64,000 nt of DNA. Origin: Udeniomyces pyricola (taxonomy: Eukaryota > Basidiomycota > Tremellomycetes > Cystofilobasidiales > Mrakiaceae). How positions within the stretch are numbered: the first letter of the stretch is position 1; every line of letters starts with the position of its first letter. The position numbers and the translations under genes were made by a program. Location: assembly GCA_039545295.1 (NCBI GenBank), contig BCIK01000008.1:698487-762486 (forward strand), given 5' to 3'. Shown here piece by piece: positions 16,018-26,637 of this stretch. The notes beneath the pieces were generated by a model, which searched no databases, was not told the DNA's origin, and saw nothing but the letters and a program-made list of their open reading frames with translations.

Positions 16018-18681
16018 TCAACTCCTCCTCGGAACGACGACTGCACCCTCATCCATTTCATCCTCCGTCTCCTCTCCCCCTTTCGTCGTCGTCGTCGTCA
16101 TCGGCACAACTCCAGCGGGGGTTCCCGAAACGACCCCAGCATAACTCACCACCCCCGGCTGTTCCTCCGAGGACGACGACGAGGTGGAAGCAGACGTCGT
16201 CGTCGTCGCGGCAAGAAGGGGTTCGTTCTCCGACTGAGCCATCGAAGGCTGTTTCACATCGCTCCCCGGCGTCATCGTCGTCGTCGCCGTTGCCGATGAT
16301 GAAGTAGAAGAAGAAGAAGGAGTAGCGGAATGGGAAATATCTCGAAGAGTGGCGAGCATGGATTCTCGAGTCGATTCAGTGAGGGACGTGACGTCGGAAG
16401 AGGAGAGGGAAGCCGTCGAAATGGGTGGAAGGACTAAAAAAAAAAACTCATGGGTTCAGAAAAAGAAGAAAAAAAAAAAGAAGGAGGGAAGGTTGAGGGT
16501 GGGATTGAGAGAAGTGAGGTGAGGTAGGTGGAGGACGGATGAGGAGATGTTGGTTTAGAAGAGGAAAGTGGTAGATTGCATACAGAGGAGTCAGTCGGCT
16601 TCTTTTCTCTCGTTGTCTGATTTGGGTACTCGTCCATCATCGTCCCTACTCCCTCTTCCCTCTCCCAAAAAGCAAAAACAGGGAAGGCTATGACTCCAAA
16701 CCGAGCCGTTTCTCCTTCCGTCTCCTCTCCCTCATCCATCTATCCTTCAAACCATCAATCCCTCTCGCTCCAAAAAAAAACAAACATACCTCGAATCTTG
16801 AGCACGCCCCCGTTCATCCTCCGCTTCCCATCGAACAAATGGTGATAATTCTCGCACACGACCGGAATGATGGGGACCGAGGCTTCGACGGCGAGATGGA
16901 ACGCGCCCTTTTTGAACGGCAAGAGATCGGCCGTCGGGAGGTTAGAACGCGTGCCTTCGGGAAAGACGAAAAGGGAAATCTAATCGGGAGCAACCCATTA
17001 AAAAAAAAGGCGGAGGAGAAGGAAAAAAAAAACAAAACAGGAGATTGGAATGGAAGGAGGAAGGATGAGCCATTGAGATTTCTTTGCTCTTGTCGCGTTC
17101 CCGTTGATATATACATATATCAAAGAGAGAGAAAAAGGGGCAAAAGTCCGCAAACGGAGGTCGAAATCGGGATGATCCTGCGTTCTTCGTCTTTGGATCG
17201 AAACGAAAAAGAAACAAAACGAAAAAAAAAAAAGAGGAATGATGATATACGAACCCCTTTGCGTTTCATATCGTCGCCGGCTTTCGCCATGGAAGCAATC
17301 GCCGACTTGTTCTTCTTTCGATCAATCCAAACGGCCCCGCTCAACGACACTGCAAGAGAAAAAAAAAGAAGAAGAAAACGCACGCGAAACCCAAGCCGAA
17401 ACCAGTCGAAGACACCACCAAGAAACAAGAAAATCATCAGTTCCATTAGTCATTTCGCTTGTAGCAGAATTCACGGTCGGGAGTCAAAGTCAAAGACCCC
17501 AGGAGGGAGGTTGCGAGCGCGCCAAGGGTGGGAGGGGAGGGGGGGGGGGGGGGGGNNGNGCGAACTCACTCCACCAGCCGAGGAAAGGCGTCCAGGCGAG
17601 CTCCTTCTTCGCCATGATGGCAGCCTTCTTGGGGAACATACGACCGAGGTAAAGGATATCGACGAAGCTATGGACGTGGATAAGTTGGTTTCAGGACAAG
17701 CAAGTAGGGGGGGGAGAGAGGAAGCAAGGAGGCCAATCATGAAAACGATTCATAGTCGAGACGTGAGCAAGCTAGAGTCTACCATGACAAGATAACCCCC
17801 CACACCCCCCCCCCCCAAAACACGTCATCAAACCCCAAGGTGGAATCTGGACGAACGACTGATGGTTTCCGACGATGACGGCGGGACCATTGGACGCGTT
17901 CAGATGCTCTTGCCCTTCGACTTCAATCTTGATTCCCACGAGGGGATGGACCATGTAGTAAAAGAGTCGAGCGACATAGTGGTTGGTGTTAAGCCTCTGC
18001 AGTCGTTGGAAGCGTCAAGGAGTGTGTGTGTGTGTGTGTGTGTTAGGAATGACGAGAACGAAGGAACGTTGTCAGTTTACCACGACGGCTTCGGTTGGGT
18101 TTTACCCGAGCTGGTATTGGAAGACCAGACCGTCTTTCCTTCTCATCTCATATCGAATCGTCTTCCAAAGAGAGAGCCACGCAGTATCTCCTGACCAACG
18201 GGTCAGGAGAAAGCATCTCTTCTCACGAAAAGGGAAATGCCGTGGTTGGGTGAGGAGGGATTTGTCAGGACGCGTACTGACCTGTCCGATGAGCGTGAGG
18301 AAGACGGCGACGCCGAGGGCCAATGCCGACGTCGTCAGGAGCGCGCCGAGGTAGAGACTGAGGTTGATGTAGAACCGGGCTTTTTCGCTGGAAACATGGA
18401 CAAAGAACGTAGAGAGCAAGATGGTTGGAAGGGGAGGGTTTTTCTTAGTTGGGATTGAAAGCTGAACGGAGAGTGAGAGAGAATGTGTGTGTGTTGATGG
18501 GGGATGAGGGCAAATGGAAGAGCGGAAGACGAAGCCGGGGCGGTCAAGGAGGAAGAAAGAGAGAGAGAGAGAGAACCACAACACCACGAACGGACCTCTT
18601 CATCCTCAAGACGGCAAGGGCAGTCGTACCAGCGGCGACGATCGAAGCAATCGGGGTAAATATCGACGACCAAGAGGGCAT
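16018..18681 (-). CDS. SLC1: 1-acyl-sn-glycerol-3-phosphate acyltransferase
   Basis: Seven exons: 18681-18596, 18387-18282, 17996-17857, 17667-17570, 17349-17255, 16979-16790 and 16433-16018, giving 376 residues. The enzyme moves an acyl group from acyl-CoA to lysophosphatidic acid, making phosphatidic acid in the ER or lipid droplets. An N-terminal hydrophobic pair (residues about 5-25 and 35-64) precedes the PlsC domain. Motif I is NHQSFVD at about 108-114, with the catalytic His and Asp; the intron after exon 3 cuts this motif and splicing restores it. A second block reads [10 protein letters not shown], motif III is FPEGTRS at about 181-187, and motif IV lies in [13 protein letters not shown]. 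The last 110 residues are a Ser/Thr-rich tail beyond the usual family end, so the protein is longer than yeast Slc1. Intron 4 contains N bases (17556-17559) beside a long G run, so its length is uncertain. Confidence 0.95.
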
Positions 18682-19454
18682 GGTCCGAGGTCGGGTATGG
18701 GCACGTTGGGTTTAGGTGTCGAGCGAGGGTTAGTGATAATCAAAGGTGACAAGGTGAAGTGAACGTTGACGGCAACACAACGCAACAAACACTCCATCCA
18801 TCCATCCATCCATCCATCATTACGGCAACCCATCAATCAGTTGGGGCAACGAACCGACCTTACAATTACTGTCGTACTCATAGGCACTGTTGGCCGCGCC
18901 CCTCTTGATGATGGATATATACATAAGGAGCTGCCTCATCGGTCGTCATATACATACATACATATATATATCATACCATATATATACCGTTGAATCTCCA
19001 TCTTCATCCAAGTCGTCATCCAAGCACTACTTCTATCATCGCATGAAGCCGAATATATAGCTTAGTAGGTACGTAGCAAACGCGGCAACCGGGGCAAAAC
19101 ACAATCTTAGGCATGACCCAACATGCATAAGCTGGCGAGGTATTGACCAGGAGAGAGGTTGTAGCCGAAGAGATAACATTAGTGAGGAAACAAGGAAAGG
19201 GAAAAAGAGTTATCAAAAAAAAAAATGCATAAAAAGATAAAGGAAGTCCGTTGGGGAGTGCATGCATGCCAATCCAAAACCGGAAATCAGAAGATCAACC
19301 AGCTACCGGCGATAAGATGACAGGAACAAGATGGGTCACAACGAAAGGAAGGATAAAGAACAATAAAAAAAGGAACAAAAAAGAAGAAAAAGAAAACAAA
19401 AGAGTCCAGCAATAATCTCCTTCTTCGAGTTTTTTTGCGCTAAACGACAACCTT
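18682..19454. other. Gene-free stretch between SLC1 start and arrestin stop
   Basis: Upstream region of SLC1 and 3' flank of the arrestin gene. It holds a CCAT tetranucleotide repeat (18794-18818) and AT-rich simple sequence around 18940-18990. No exon is supported. Confidence 0.6.
18794..18818. repeat. (CCAT)6 tandem repeat
   Basis: Six perfect copies of CCAT, about 110 bases upstream of the SLC1 start codon. Confidence 0.9.
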
Positions 19455-22400
19455 CTAATATCTAATGGGAGGCATAGGGCTTGCTGTCCTAGCTCCAGCC
19501 CCCGGTGCACGACTCCTCGATCTCGAGGACGAATCCGGTCGACGTGAGACTGTTCGAACAGTGAATCGACCTTGAAGCACGTCTTCATACGACGGTGGGA
19601 TCTCGCCCGTCGAGGTTTCTTGGCCCGAGACGAGCCGAGCAACTAAACAAAATAAAACCCAAACGGAGAGAATGGCATCAGACGAATGGATAATGATTGC
19701 ACAGAGAGGAAGACAGAGAGAGAGAGAGAAAACAGAAACAATAACGACGTACACTGATCGGATCTATCTTGGACGGTTTCAGAGTCTTCTTCAGTAAGAT
19801 ACCGTCCTGCAGGACTAGCGTGCCTCGCCGCAACGGCGGATGGGATGACGCTTCCGCCATGGTTGAGTACGGCCGCTCGCGTCGGTCCTCCCGGCATAGG
19901 TTCCACCTGGACCCCCAAGGCCGCCGCGGCCGAACTCGATGTTGTGGCTCCGGCATTGGCTTTGGCGAGGGCAATCTGTTCGGCCGACGTTCGACACGTG
20001 CACGAGGCGATGGAGGCATCCTCTTGGAGGCCGGTAGAAAGCACAGCATATGACGGGAGAGCTGTATATTGAACGTTACATCGGCAGTCGAGGATCGTAA
20101 TGGGCGTCTCACTACACGAAGTTTAGAAGGTAGAAATATTAGAGCGGACCATGGTAAGCAAGGGTCGGATCGCTTAATCCTAACGTTCAGGTGGGTACTT
20201 ATCCAACCAAAACAGAGACAGATGACTAACATGATGATATCAAATTGCTTTCTCTTGCCTTTGGCGTCCACGGCGACGTCATCCCCTCGCTCGACTCGGA
20301 AGACTACCTTGAGCCAATGGCCGACGCTCATGTTGGTTTTGGCATGCTTGCTAGTGAAATGGATCTTGGACGAGCAATCTGGAACTTGAACGTCGTGATC
20401 TAAGCGAACCGGCAGGGGAGATGAAGGGAACACAGTCATGATGAGCTACATTCGGACAGAGCCACCCGATCATTGGAGCGCAACGAAGGGGCGGGCGAGC
20501 GGGAGCGGAGGAAGGGGGGGGGGGATTCACCCGTAGATGAATGACTTACCGAGCAGCCATGGTCCTGTGGCATTCATCAACGCGCTAACGGCATCATCTT
20601 CATCCATCCCCGTCTCTATGGCTCTGATTGCCAACGGCGCCAGCGGGCTATCACTCAACGCGTCGGGAGCATCGCTTACGATGGGCAAGAGTGGACCTGA
20701 TTTGCCCGTGGTGGGAGAGATAGGCGCTTTGAGCGCGAGAAGTTGGTAACGACGGGTCGCTTCGTGGCGGGCAATCTTCTTGTCGTGCGCATAGTAGTCG
20801 ATTTTTTCTATGATAGTCAAGTGGGGAAGGGGAAGGGGAAGGGGGGGGGGGGAGAGAGAGAGAGAGGGAGAGGGAAAGAGACGTCATCAGTTTCTGTTTC
20901 AGTTTCCAAACAAAGGCAGAAATACTAGAAGATGTTGCAAAAGTCGCGAGGTTGGAAATGGCCAATGAAACAGGGTTCAACTCACCTTCGAGTAGAACAG
21001 AGATGCGGTAAATTTTGGCTTTCTCTAGAGGCATGAGTCGGATCGAAATGGGACTACAGAAAGTGAGAGGAACGAAAAGAACGCAAAGGAAAGAATGATG
21101 AAGAAGCGAGAAAAGAAAGATAGTCAGTCATCTGTATCCCATTCCTCCGTTCTCTTTATGCAACAGCCCATTGATCTTTGAGTCAAAGATTCAACTCACA
21201 TCTGACCACCTATCGGGAAGCTCTTGCCACTCAAGGCAACGAGGTACCTCAGCTGCTCCTCCCACTGCCTCTCCACCACAACATTCTCTGCTACATCCGT
21301 CTCGTCCTCGCCGGGACACGCAATCATCATGACCTCCTTCTCGTCGCTTAGATTGCTCGTCAGCGCACCACTCCTGGTGACCGTCGCCTTGAGTCGATAC
21401 ACGACGCTACCAAAGTCGGCATGGATAGTCGGTGGCGTCGAGACGGGAATAGTGAACGAGATGGGGTAGTGATACGTCCCTTTGCGGAACTCGCGCCAGC
21501 CTTCACCAACTTCCTCGTCCTCAAGGCCAAAAGCAGCCGCTCGACCCTTGCCATGACGATCGCGGGAAGACGAGCGACCACCGAGACCGTCCTCTTTACC
21601 GAGTCCGAGGAGCTTGGTTCCGGCGTTTCGACCTCTGGTTCGGCTTCGGGATGCGCTCCTGCTGTTGCCACCGCTACCTCCATCTTGTCGCGTTGGACTC
21701 GCTCTTCTGCCCCTCGAGCTTCCACCAGACTCAGCACCTCCCATGGACGAAGATGTAGATGACGAGGGAGGGAGCATGTCCGAGGGACCAAAACCTCCGG
21801 TCCCACTTCCGCCGAAGCCGAGAGCAGAACCGGAGCGCGAAGTTGATGGTACATGAGTGTCATGGGGTGAGAGAGTGGAAGTGCTGCCGTTGGAGTGATG
21901 AGCTGAGCTTGAGTGGGAGTGAGAATGCGAGGAGGAGGAACTATGGGCAACGCGATCCTTGATATCCTGAGAAAGTCCTCGGAGCGTGCTCGACACGGCA
22001 GAGAGGTTAAAACGAGATCTTGACCTGGACTCGGCTCGCTTGCTTGACTTGTGCGGCGAATGATGGTCATCTGAGATGAGGTGGGCGGGAAGACCCGAGG
22101 GAGAATCGGACGCGCGAATGTGACCGTTGGCAGTGCCGTGATCACGAGAGGGGCGTCGCGAGAGCGCAGGCGAGGTCGGGTTGCTGAGGCTCGGCAGATT
22201 CGTGGCCCGCAAAGAGGGGGAGTTGGACGCTGATGAAGCATGGAGGAACGCACCAGATGAGCGGCGACTCATCCCAGGTGGGGTTGGGCTTTGGTCGTAG
22301 AGCGAACCAAACGAGGCTGGAGGATGGTTGTGGTGGGGTGGTTGGATGATGGGTTGATCGAACGAAGCGGTTGGACTGAGCTGAGGTCGGTTCGACGGCT

Positions 22401-23975
22401 CGGATCGATGCGACGACGACGAGTGGTGATGCTCGAGGATAGAGGGCCGTATGGGCCGCTGGGCTCCAGCTTCGTAGATGGTGGCCTCGAGAGGCTCCCG
22501 GAAGAGACTCGATCCGCCCGAGCCGCCCCCATTCTCGCCGATGGTTCCTGAGCTCATCTCGCCTTGAGTTGACGTGCTCGACTCGCGGCTGTTGGAGACA
22601 CTTTGAGGAGCAGAGGCGATCGGACTGAGCATACCATGGTGGGAGGAAGATGGGTGTGGCGAGTGGTTAAGGTGAAGCGAAGCCGGGCGAGACGAGGAGC
22701 CTTTGAGCGATGACGGTCGCGTTCCAGGGCCAGACTCTAGTCCAGGTGACGCGAGCGGAACAGGCTGGATGGCAGGCGAGCCATGAGCTGAGGCAGTCGG
22801 GGTGTAGGCGGGTGAGGGTCCGCGGAGGTGAGCGTTGGACTCGTCGAACCTGAGCCGAGTCGCGTATGAGGGACGGCCTCGCTCGCCCAGGACCGTATCT
22901 CCATTGTCCATTGTGTTGGCGACTTCAGGCGCGTCGAAGCTGGGTCGTCGAGAGTGAGTTGTGCTGAAGCTACTGGGCAACATACTCGAGCTCCGTCCCT
23001 GGCGAGGATCTCTCACCCGCCCCCGCGTTGTCGCCCTCGTCTGATTGCCTTCGCCACTACCGGCGGAGGGACCGCCGGATGAAGCGCCAGGGTCGACGGT
23101 AGGTTGCCCCCCGAAATGATCGCCCATGGCGTCCTGCCATTCTGCCAGCGTAGGTTCCTCATCCGAGGTGTTTTCAGCTCGGATACCCGGCCCAATAGAA
23201 GTGGCTCGTCGCTTGGAGGCGGAGCGACGCGAGGCGTCAAAGAAATTGGTGGACGCCTCAAAGATAACATGTTCTTCGGAAGTCTCGGTGCGGCGAGCTC
23301 CAATGCCTGAGCGAATGTGTCATTCCCAATCGTCGGTCAAGCGAGTCATGTCGGATAGTCAGGACGGGTGTGGAGGAGCAAGGTCAGTGTACATTCTCTT
23401 CATCACACGTGCACAGCCTCGGGACTATGGATATGAGTGAGGGATTGCCAATGGATGGGGGACAAGAATAGCAGGAGAAATGGGAATGAAAGCGCCCTTG
23501 GAAATGCAAGGTGGCCAGGACCGAGAGAGCCTAAGAGAGCCGACCAACCACGGGAGGCCGACCTCTGCAGGCGTGGAATGAGACGTACCTTCGGGCCACT
23601 CGGTTCTGCTTTTGCCCTCGAGAGTGATGTCGATGCGTTTGATCCGGCTCGTTTTGGATAGACTGAGGGTGAGGACGCCTCGGAGAAGCGCTGGAGGGAT
23701 GTCATCTCGTTGAAGCGCGCGTCGACCACGCGAGTCTTCTCCCTGGGAACGAGGAGCAAGGGAAGAAGCCAACGAGGCGTGATTGAGTACAAGAGAATAC
23801 CATACAGGCGCGTTGAATTGTAGCAATTGTAGCTCGGCGAGCGTGGAATGGTGATGAGATTGATGAGGAGAGATAGCGGACAAGGACGATGGATGCTAGG
23901 GGGACGTACGGTTGCAGGGCCCCGGAGGAAGACGACCGGCTCGGTCATGGCGATCTGAAGGCCAGTCTTGCCCAT
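19455..23975 (-). CDS. Alpha-arrestin with PPxY motif and large Ser-rich insertion
   Basis: Eight exons: 23975-23910, 23742-23589, 23306-21200, 21053-20986, 20807-20550, 20399-20231, 20111-19753 and 19642-19455, giving 1122 residues. Arrestin-like segments open the protein: LQIAMTEPVVFLRG, then RGVLTLSLSKTSRIKRIDITLEG. The N-domain is then broken by about 500 low-complexity Ser/His/Gly-rich residues (about 140-660) and resumes with GTYHYPISFTIPV and YRLKATVTR. A C-domain follows, with IPISIRLMP, KIYRISVLLE and later TILDCRCNVQYTALPSY. Near the C-terminus, PPSY sits at about 1076-1079. PPxY motifs in alpha-arrestins bind WW domains of Rsp5/Nedd4 ubiquitin ligases, and the adaptor steers plasma-membrane transporters into endocytosis. 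The target transporter is not evident. The acceptor of exon 6 was chosen because it is the only one that keeps frame. Confidence 0.93.
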
Positions 23976-24966
23976 GGTGTGTTGGCTTCGGTGGGTGGGG
24001 TTGAGAACGCCAGGTGAGTGAGCGCGGGTCAAGGGGAAAGGAGAGAGAGGGTAAGAATGAAGACGCCAGGCGATGTGGGATGGGAAGGGAGATACGGGCA
24101 AGGAGGGGGGGAGCTGGAAGGGGAGCCAGCAAGCAGCCAGAGGCGGAGGGAGGGGTTGGGCGATGAGGTCGATGAGGCCAAAGGCTGAGGAGGAGTTGAG
24201 CGAGCCGACAGATTTCGAAATTGGGAGAAGCCTGCACAAGGACCGTGCGAATGCAACGTTCGGAGTTTATCTTTTAGCCCTTCTTTTTCGTTTATCATCT
24301 CAATTCCATCGTTCCCTGCCTGCGGTTAGACTCATCACACGTTGGTATTCCTCTTGACAATCGGTCGATAGATCCCTTTCTTGCGAATTCAGTTTGCTTC
24401 ATCATTTCAAGACTGGACTCTATGTCCTCACGTCTACTATATCGAATGTCCGCCTCCGAGATCACATGCGTCTGTATTTATTCGACATCACACCGTCGAG
24501 ATGCATGATAACACTAGCTGCTACGTATACGTCTTGATAGGGTTCATACATAATATCATCACCCATCATATACCCCGAGCTCGCGGGTTGTTTTTGATCA
24601 TCATTCGAGTTCGTCCCCTGATCATCACGACGTGCGCATGTACATCTGATTAACCCAACTTCATTCAACCAAGCGCCATCACATCATCCAGCGGATTCAT
24701 CCTCATCTTCGCCTTCGCCCTCAGAGAAATCCGTGAACATCTCGTACCAACCTAGTGCGAGGACAAACGACCAAAAGTTTGAGCCGACGAGATCGCTATG
24801 TACGTGGCATCAAAGGTCATCAAGTCGTCAAGTCGTCCGCGATGCGAGATCCCACCGAGGGCATCGCACCGTGCGCTGTCTATCAGGCCCAGCCCGATAG
24901 TTCCGTTCTCTTCGTCATACGCAGGTCATCATGAGGACAATCAAGTCTCTGGCTTGACTGGCCCAC
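23976..24966. other. Gene-free stretch between arrestin and TRS23
   Basis: About 1 kb between the arrestin start and the TRS23 stop, both on the minus strand, so it holds the arrestin promoter. The only protein-like signal is the exon-like open frame at 24684-24795, listed separately. Confidence 0.5.
24684..24795 (-). other. Exon-like open frame of unknown origin
   Basis: After an ATAG acceptor the minus strand is open for 37 codons to a TGA. It reads SDLVGSNFWSFVLALGWYEM, then an acidic Ser/Glu/Asp tail. The hydrophobic, aromatic-rich segment followed by an acidic tail looks like a C-terminal exon. No phase-compatible partner exon was found. TRS23 already ends with a family-like C-terminus at 24967. 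It may be an alternative 3' exon, part of a small nested gene, or chance. Confidence 0.25.
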
Positions 24967-25694
24967 TTAACCGCTCCCACCTCCCACCGCAGACCCTCTG
25001 ACGAGCGCCTCGACCTTGGCATCAAAGGCCTCGTTCCGAATTGGCATCTCGGGCGTATGAAACGGGTTCTTCATCACAGCATCAGAGTAGGCCTCGTATA
25101 TCTTGGAGAGAAGAATCCGTGCTGGCGTGGCGTTGGGGATAGGCGACTGCGAGGCTACAAAGGGTGTCGGATAGGAAGAGGAAGTGATGAGGACGAATTT
25201 GGTGCCTGAAAGCGTGGGAAGGAAAACCAGACAGTTGAGTATAAACGAATGATGACGTTTCAGTGGTTTAGATATATGGTCATGCCAGACGGTCTTTCTT
25301 CTGGCGACCTGGGACGGATGAAGGCCGAGCATGAGACTAACCCGTGCCAGTAAGAAAGATGATCATCTTGACTCCTTCGCCCTCGATGACTTCGACGCCC
25401 TCTCCTCTGCCATCGACAGGACTGAGCTTGCCTGTGATGGCGTGGATACCGTGAAGGGTTCCTGCCATGACGAGGGCCTCATTCTGTGAGAGCTGGGGCA
25501 GGCCCGCTGGAGAAGTATGGTGAGATGAGAGGGCGAGGGGGAGGGGGGGGGGGAGGGGGTAAGTTCGTGAGACGGAAAGCAGGGCAGTGTACAAGGAGGG
25601 CTGGAAGCGGAATAACGGATGACGAACGATTAAGAGTTTTGTTGTAGACGAGACCGCCGGCCTTGTTGATAATCCAAAGCGAGTAGACAGACAT
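24967..25694 (-). CDS. TRS23: TRAPP complex subunit Trs23/TRAPPC4 (sybindin family)
   Basis: Three exons: 25694-25628, 25506-25342 and 25205-24967, giving 156 residues, the normal length for this family. The start MSVYSLWIINKAGGLVYNK is the conserved first strand of the longin-like fold. It is followed by NEALVMAGTLHGIHAI, a region ending in GTKFVLITS, and the C-terminal helix around KIYEAYSDAVMKNPF and EMPIRNEAFD. Trs23 is a core TRAPP subunit and part of the exchange factor for Ypt1/Rab1 in ER-to-Golgi traffic. The intron 2 junction gives LTGTGTKF, one Gly-Thr more than the usual LTGTKF, so that splice site may be off by six bases. Intron 1 uses a GTTCGT donor. The gene is divergent from the WSC-GH16 gene. 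Confidence 0.93.
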
Positions 25695-26041
25695 GACGAG
25701 TGGGAGTTGGTGGTTAGGCGGTCTGGTCGATCCGATCGGGGCGCAACGCGAGGATGACGATCAAAGACAAGCATTCGCGACGTTGGGGCGTTCCTCGCGT
25801 CGGCTCATGTTAAATGTTGGCGACTCGTCGTCTTCCTTATATATCGACGCGACTCGGTGCCTTTCCTTCCTTCCTTCCTGATCTGTCATTCAACATAGCT
25901 TCCCTCCCCCTCCCATCCCCTCCCCTTCTCCCCAATCTACCCTTCCTTGTCCCCCAATCCACACCACATTCATTCTCACTTTTTTTACCTTCGTTAGATC
26001 AGACCAACCACCACTCCTCCAACTTCCCCCTCAAACAAGTC
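25695..26041. promoter_or_regulatory. Divergent promoter region, TRS23 / WSC-GH16 gene
   Basis: 347 bases between two divergent ATGs. A candidate TATA element (TTATATAT) lies at 25837-25844, about 200 bases upstream of the GH16 start, followed by a long C/T-rich leader. An in-frame ATG at 25814 was rejected because it would bury the signal peptide. Confidence 0.5.
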
Positions 26042-26597
26042 ATGGCTGGCCCATACTTCTTCCGACTCCTCGCCCTGGTGGCTCTCATGACGTTTGCGTC
26101 GTTGCCGTCGCTCGTTTCTGCTTCCTCTTCCCACCCCCGTCGTCGACACCACTCTCTCGCTGCTCTATCCTCCCACTCCAAGAGAGCCACCACCAATACC
26201 GCAGGCGGTTGGGAACCCTACGGTTGCATCACCGATTCATCTTCGCCAAGATCGCTCCAGGGCTCGTATTCAACCCCAGGCACGATCGAGGGTTGTCTCT
26301 CTGCCTCAGTCGCGTCCGGTTTCACATGGGCTGGTCTTCAGTAAGTTCAATCATCGTCCATCTTGCTTTCATCAAAACCAATCTAAACAATCCCATCTTC
26401 CTAACTGTGCTAACCCTTGGAACAAAAAAAAAAACTCTTCAACTCATCAGGTACGGCTCTCAATGCTTTGGAGCCAAATCACTCGACACAACTGTCGGCA
26501 AAAAAGTAGCTGATGGCCAGTGTAAAACAAAGTGCCGAGGTAAAGGGAATATGTCACTTTATAACGGTTGCACATACGCATCTGCTCCTTTTTTGTC

Positions 26598-26637
<40 letters not shown>

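Noticed and set aside
16839..17795. 318-codon plus-strand frame across SLC1
   Set aside because: It is antisense to the acyltransferase exons and introns, is Lys/Arg-rich, and crosses N bases.
25814..26041. Upstream in-frame ATG for the WSC-GH16 protein
   Set aside because: It would add 76 Pro/Leu/Ser-rich residues before a clear signal peptide that starts at 26042.
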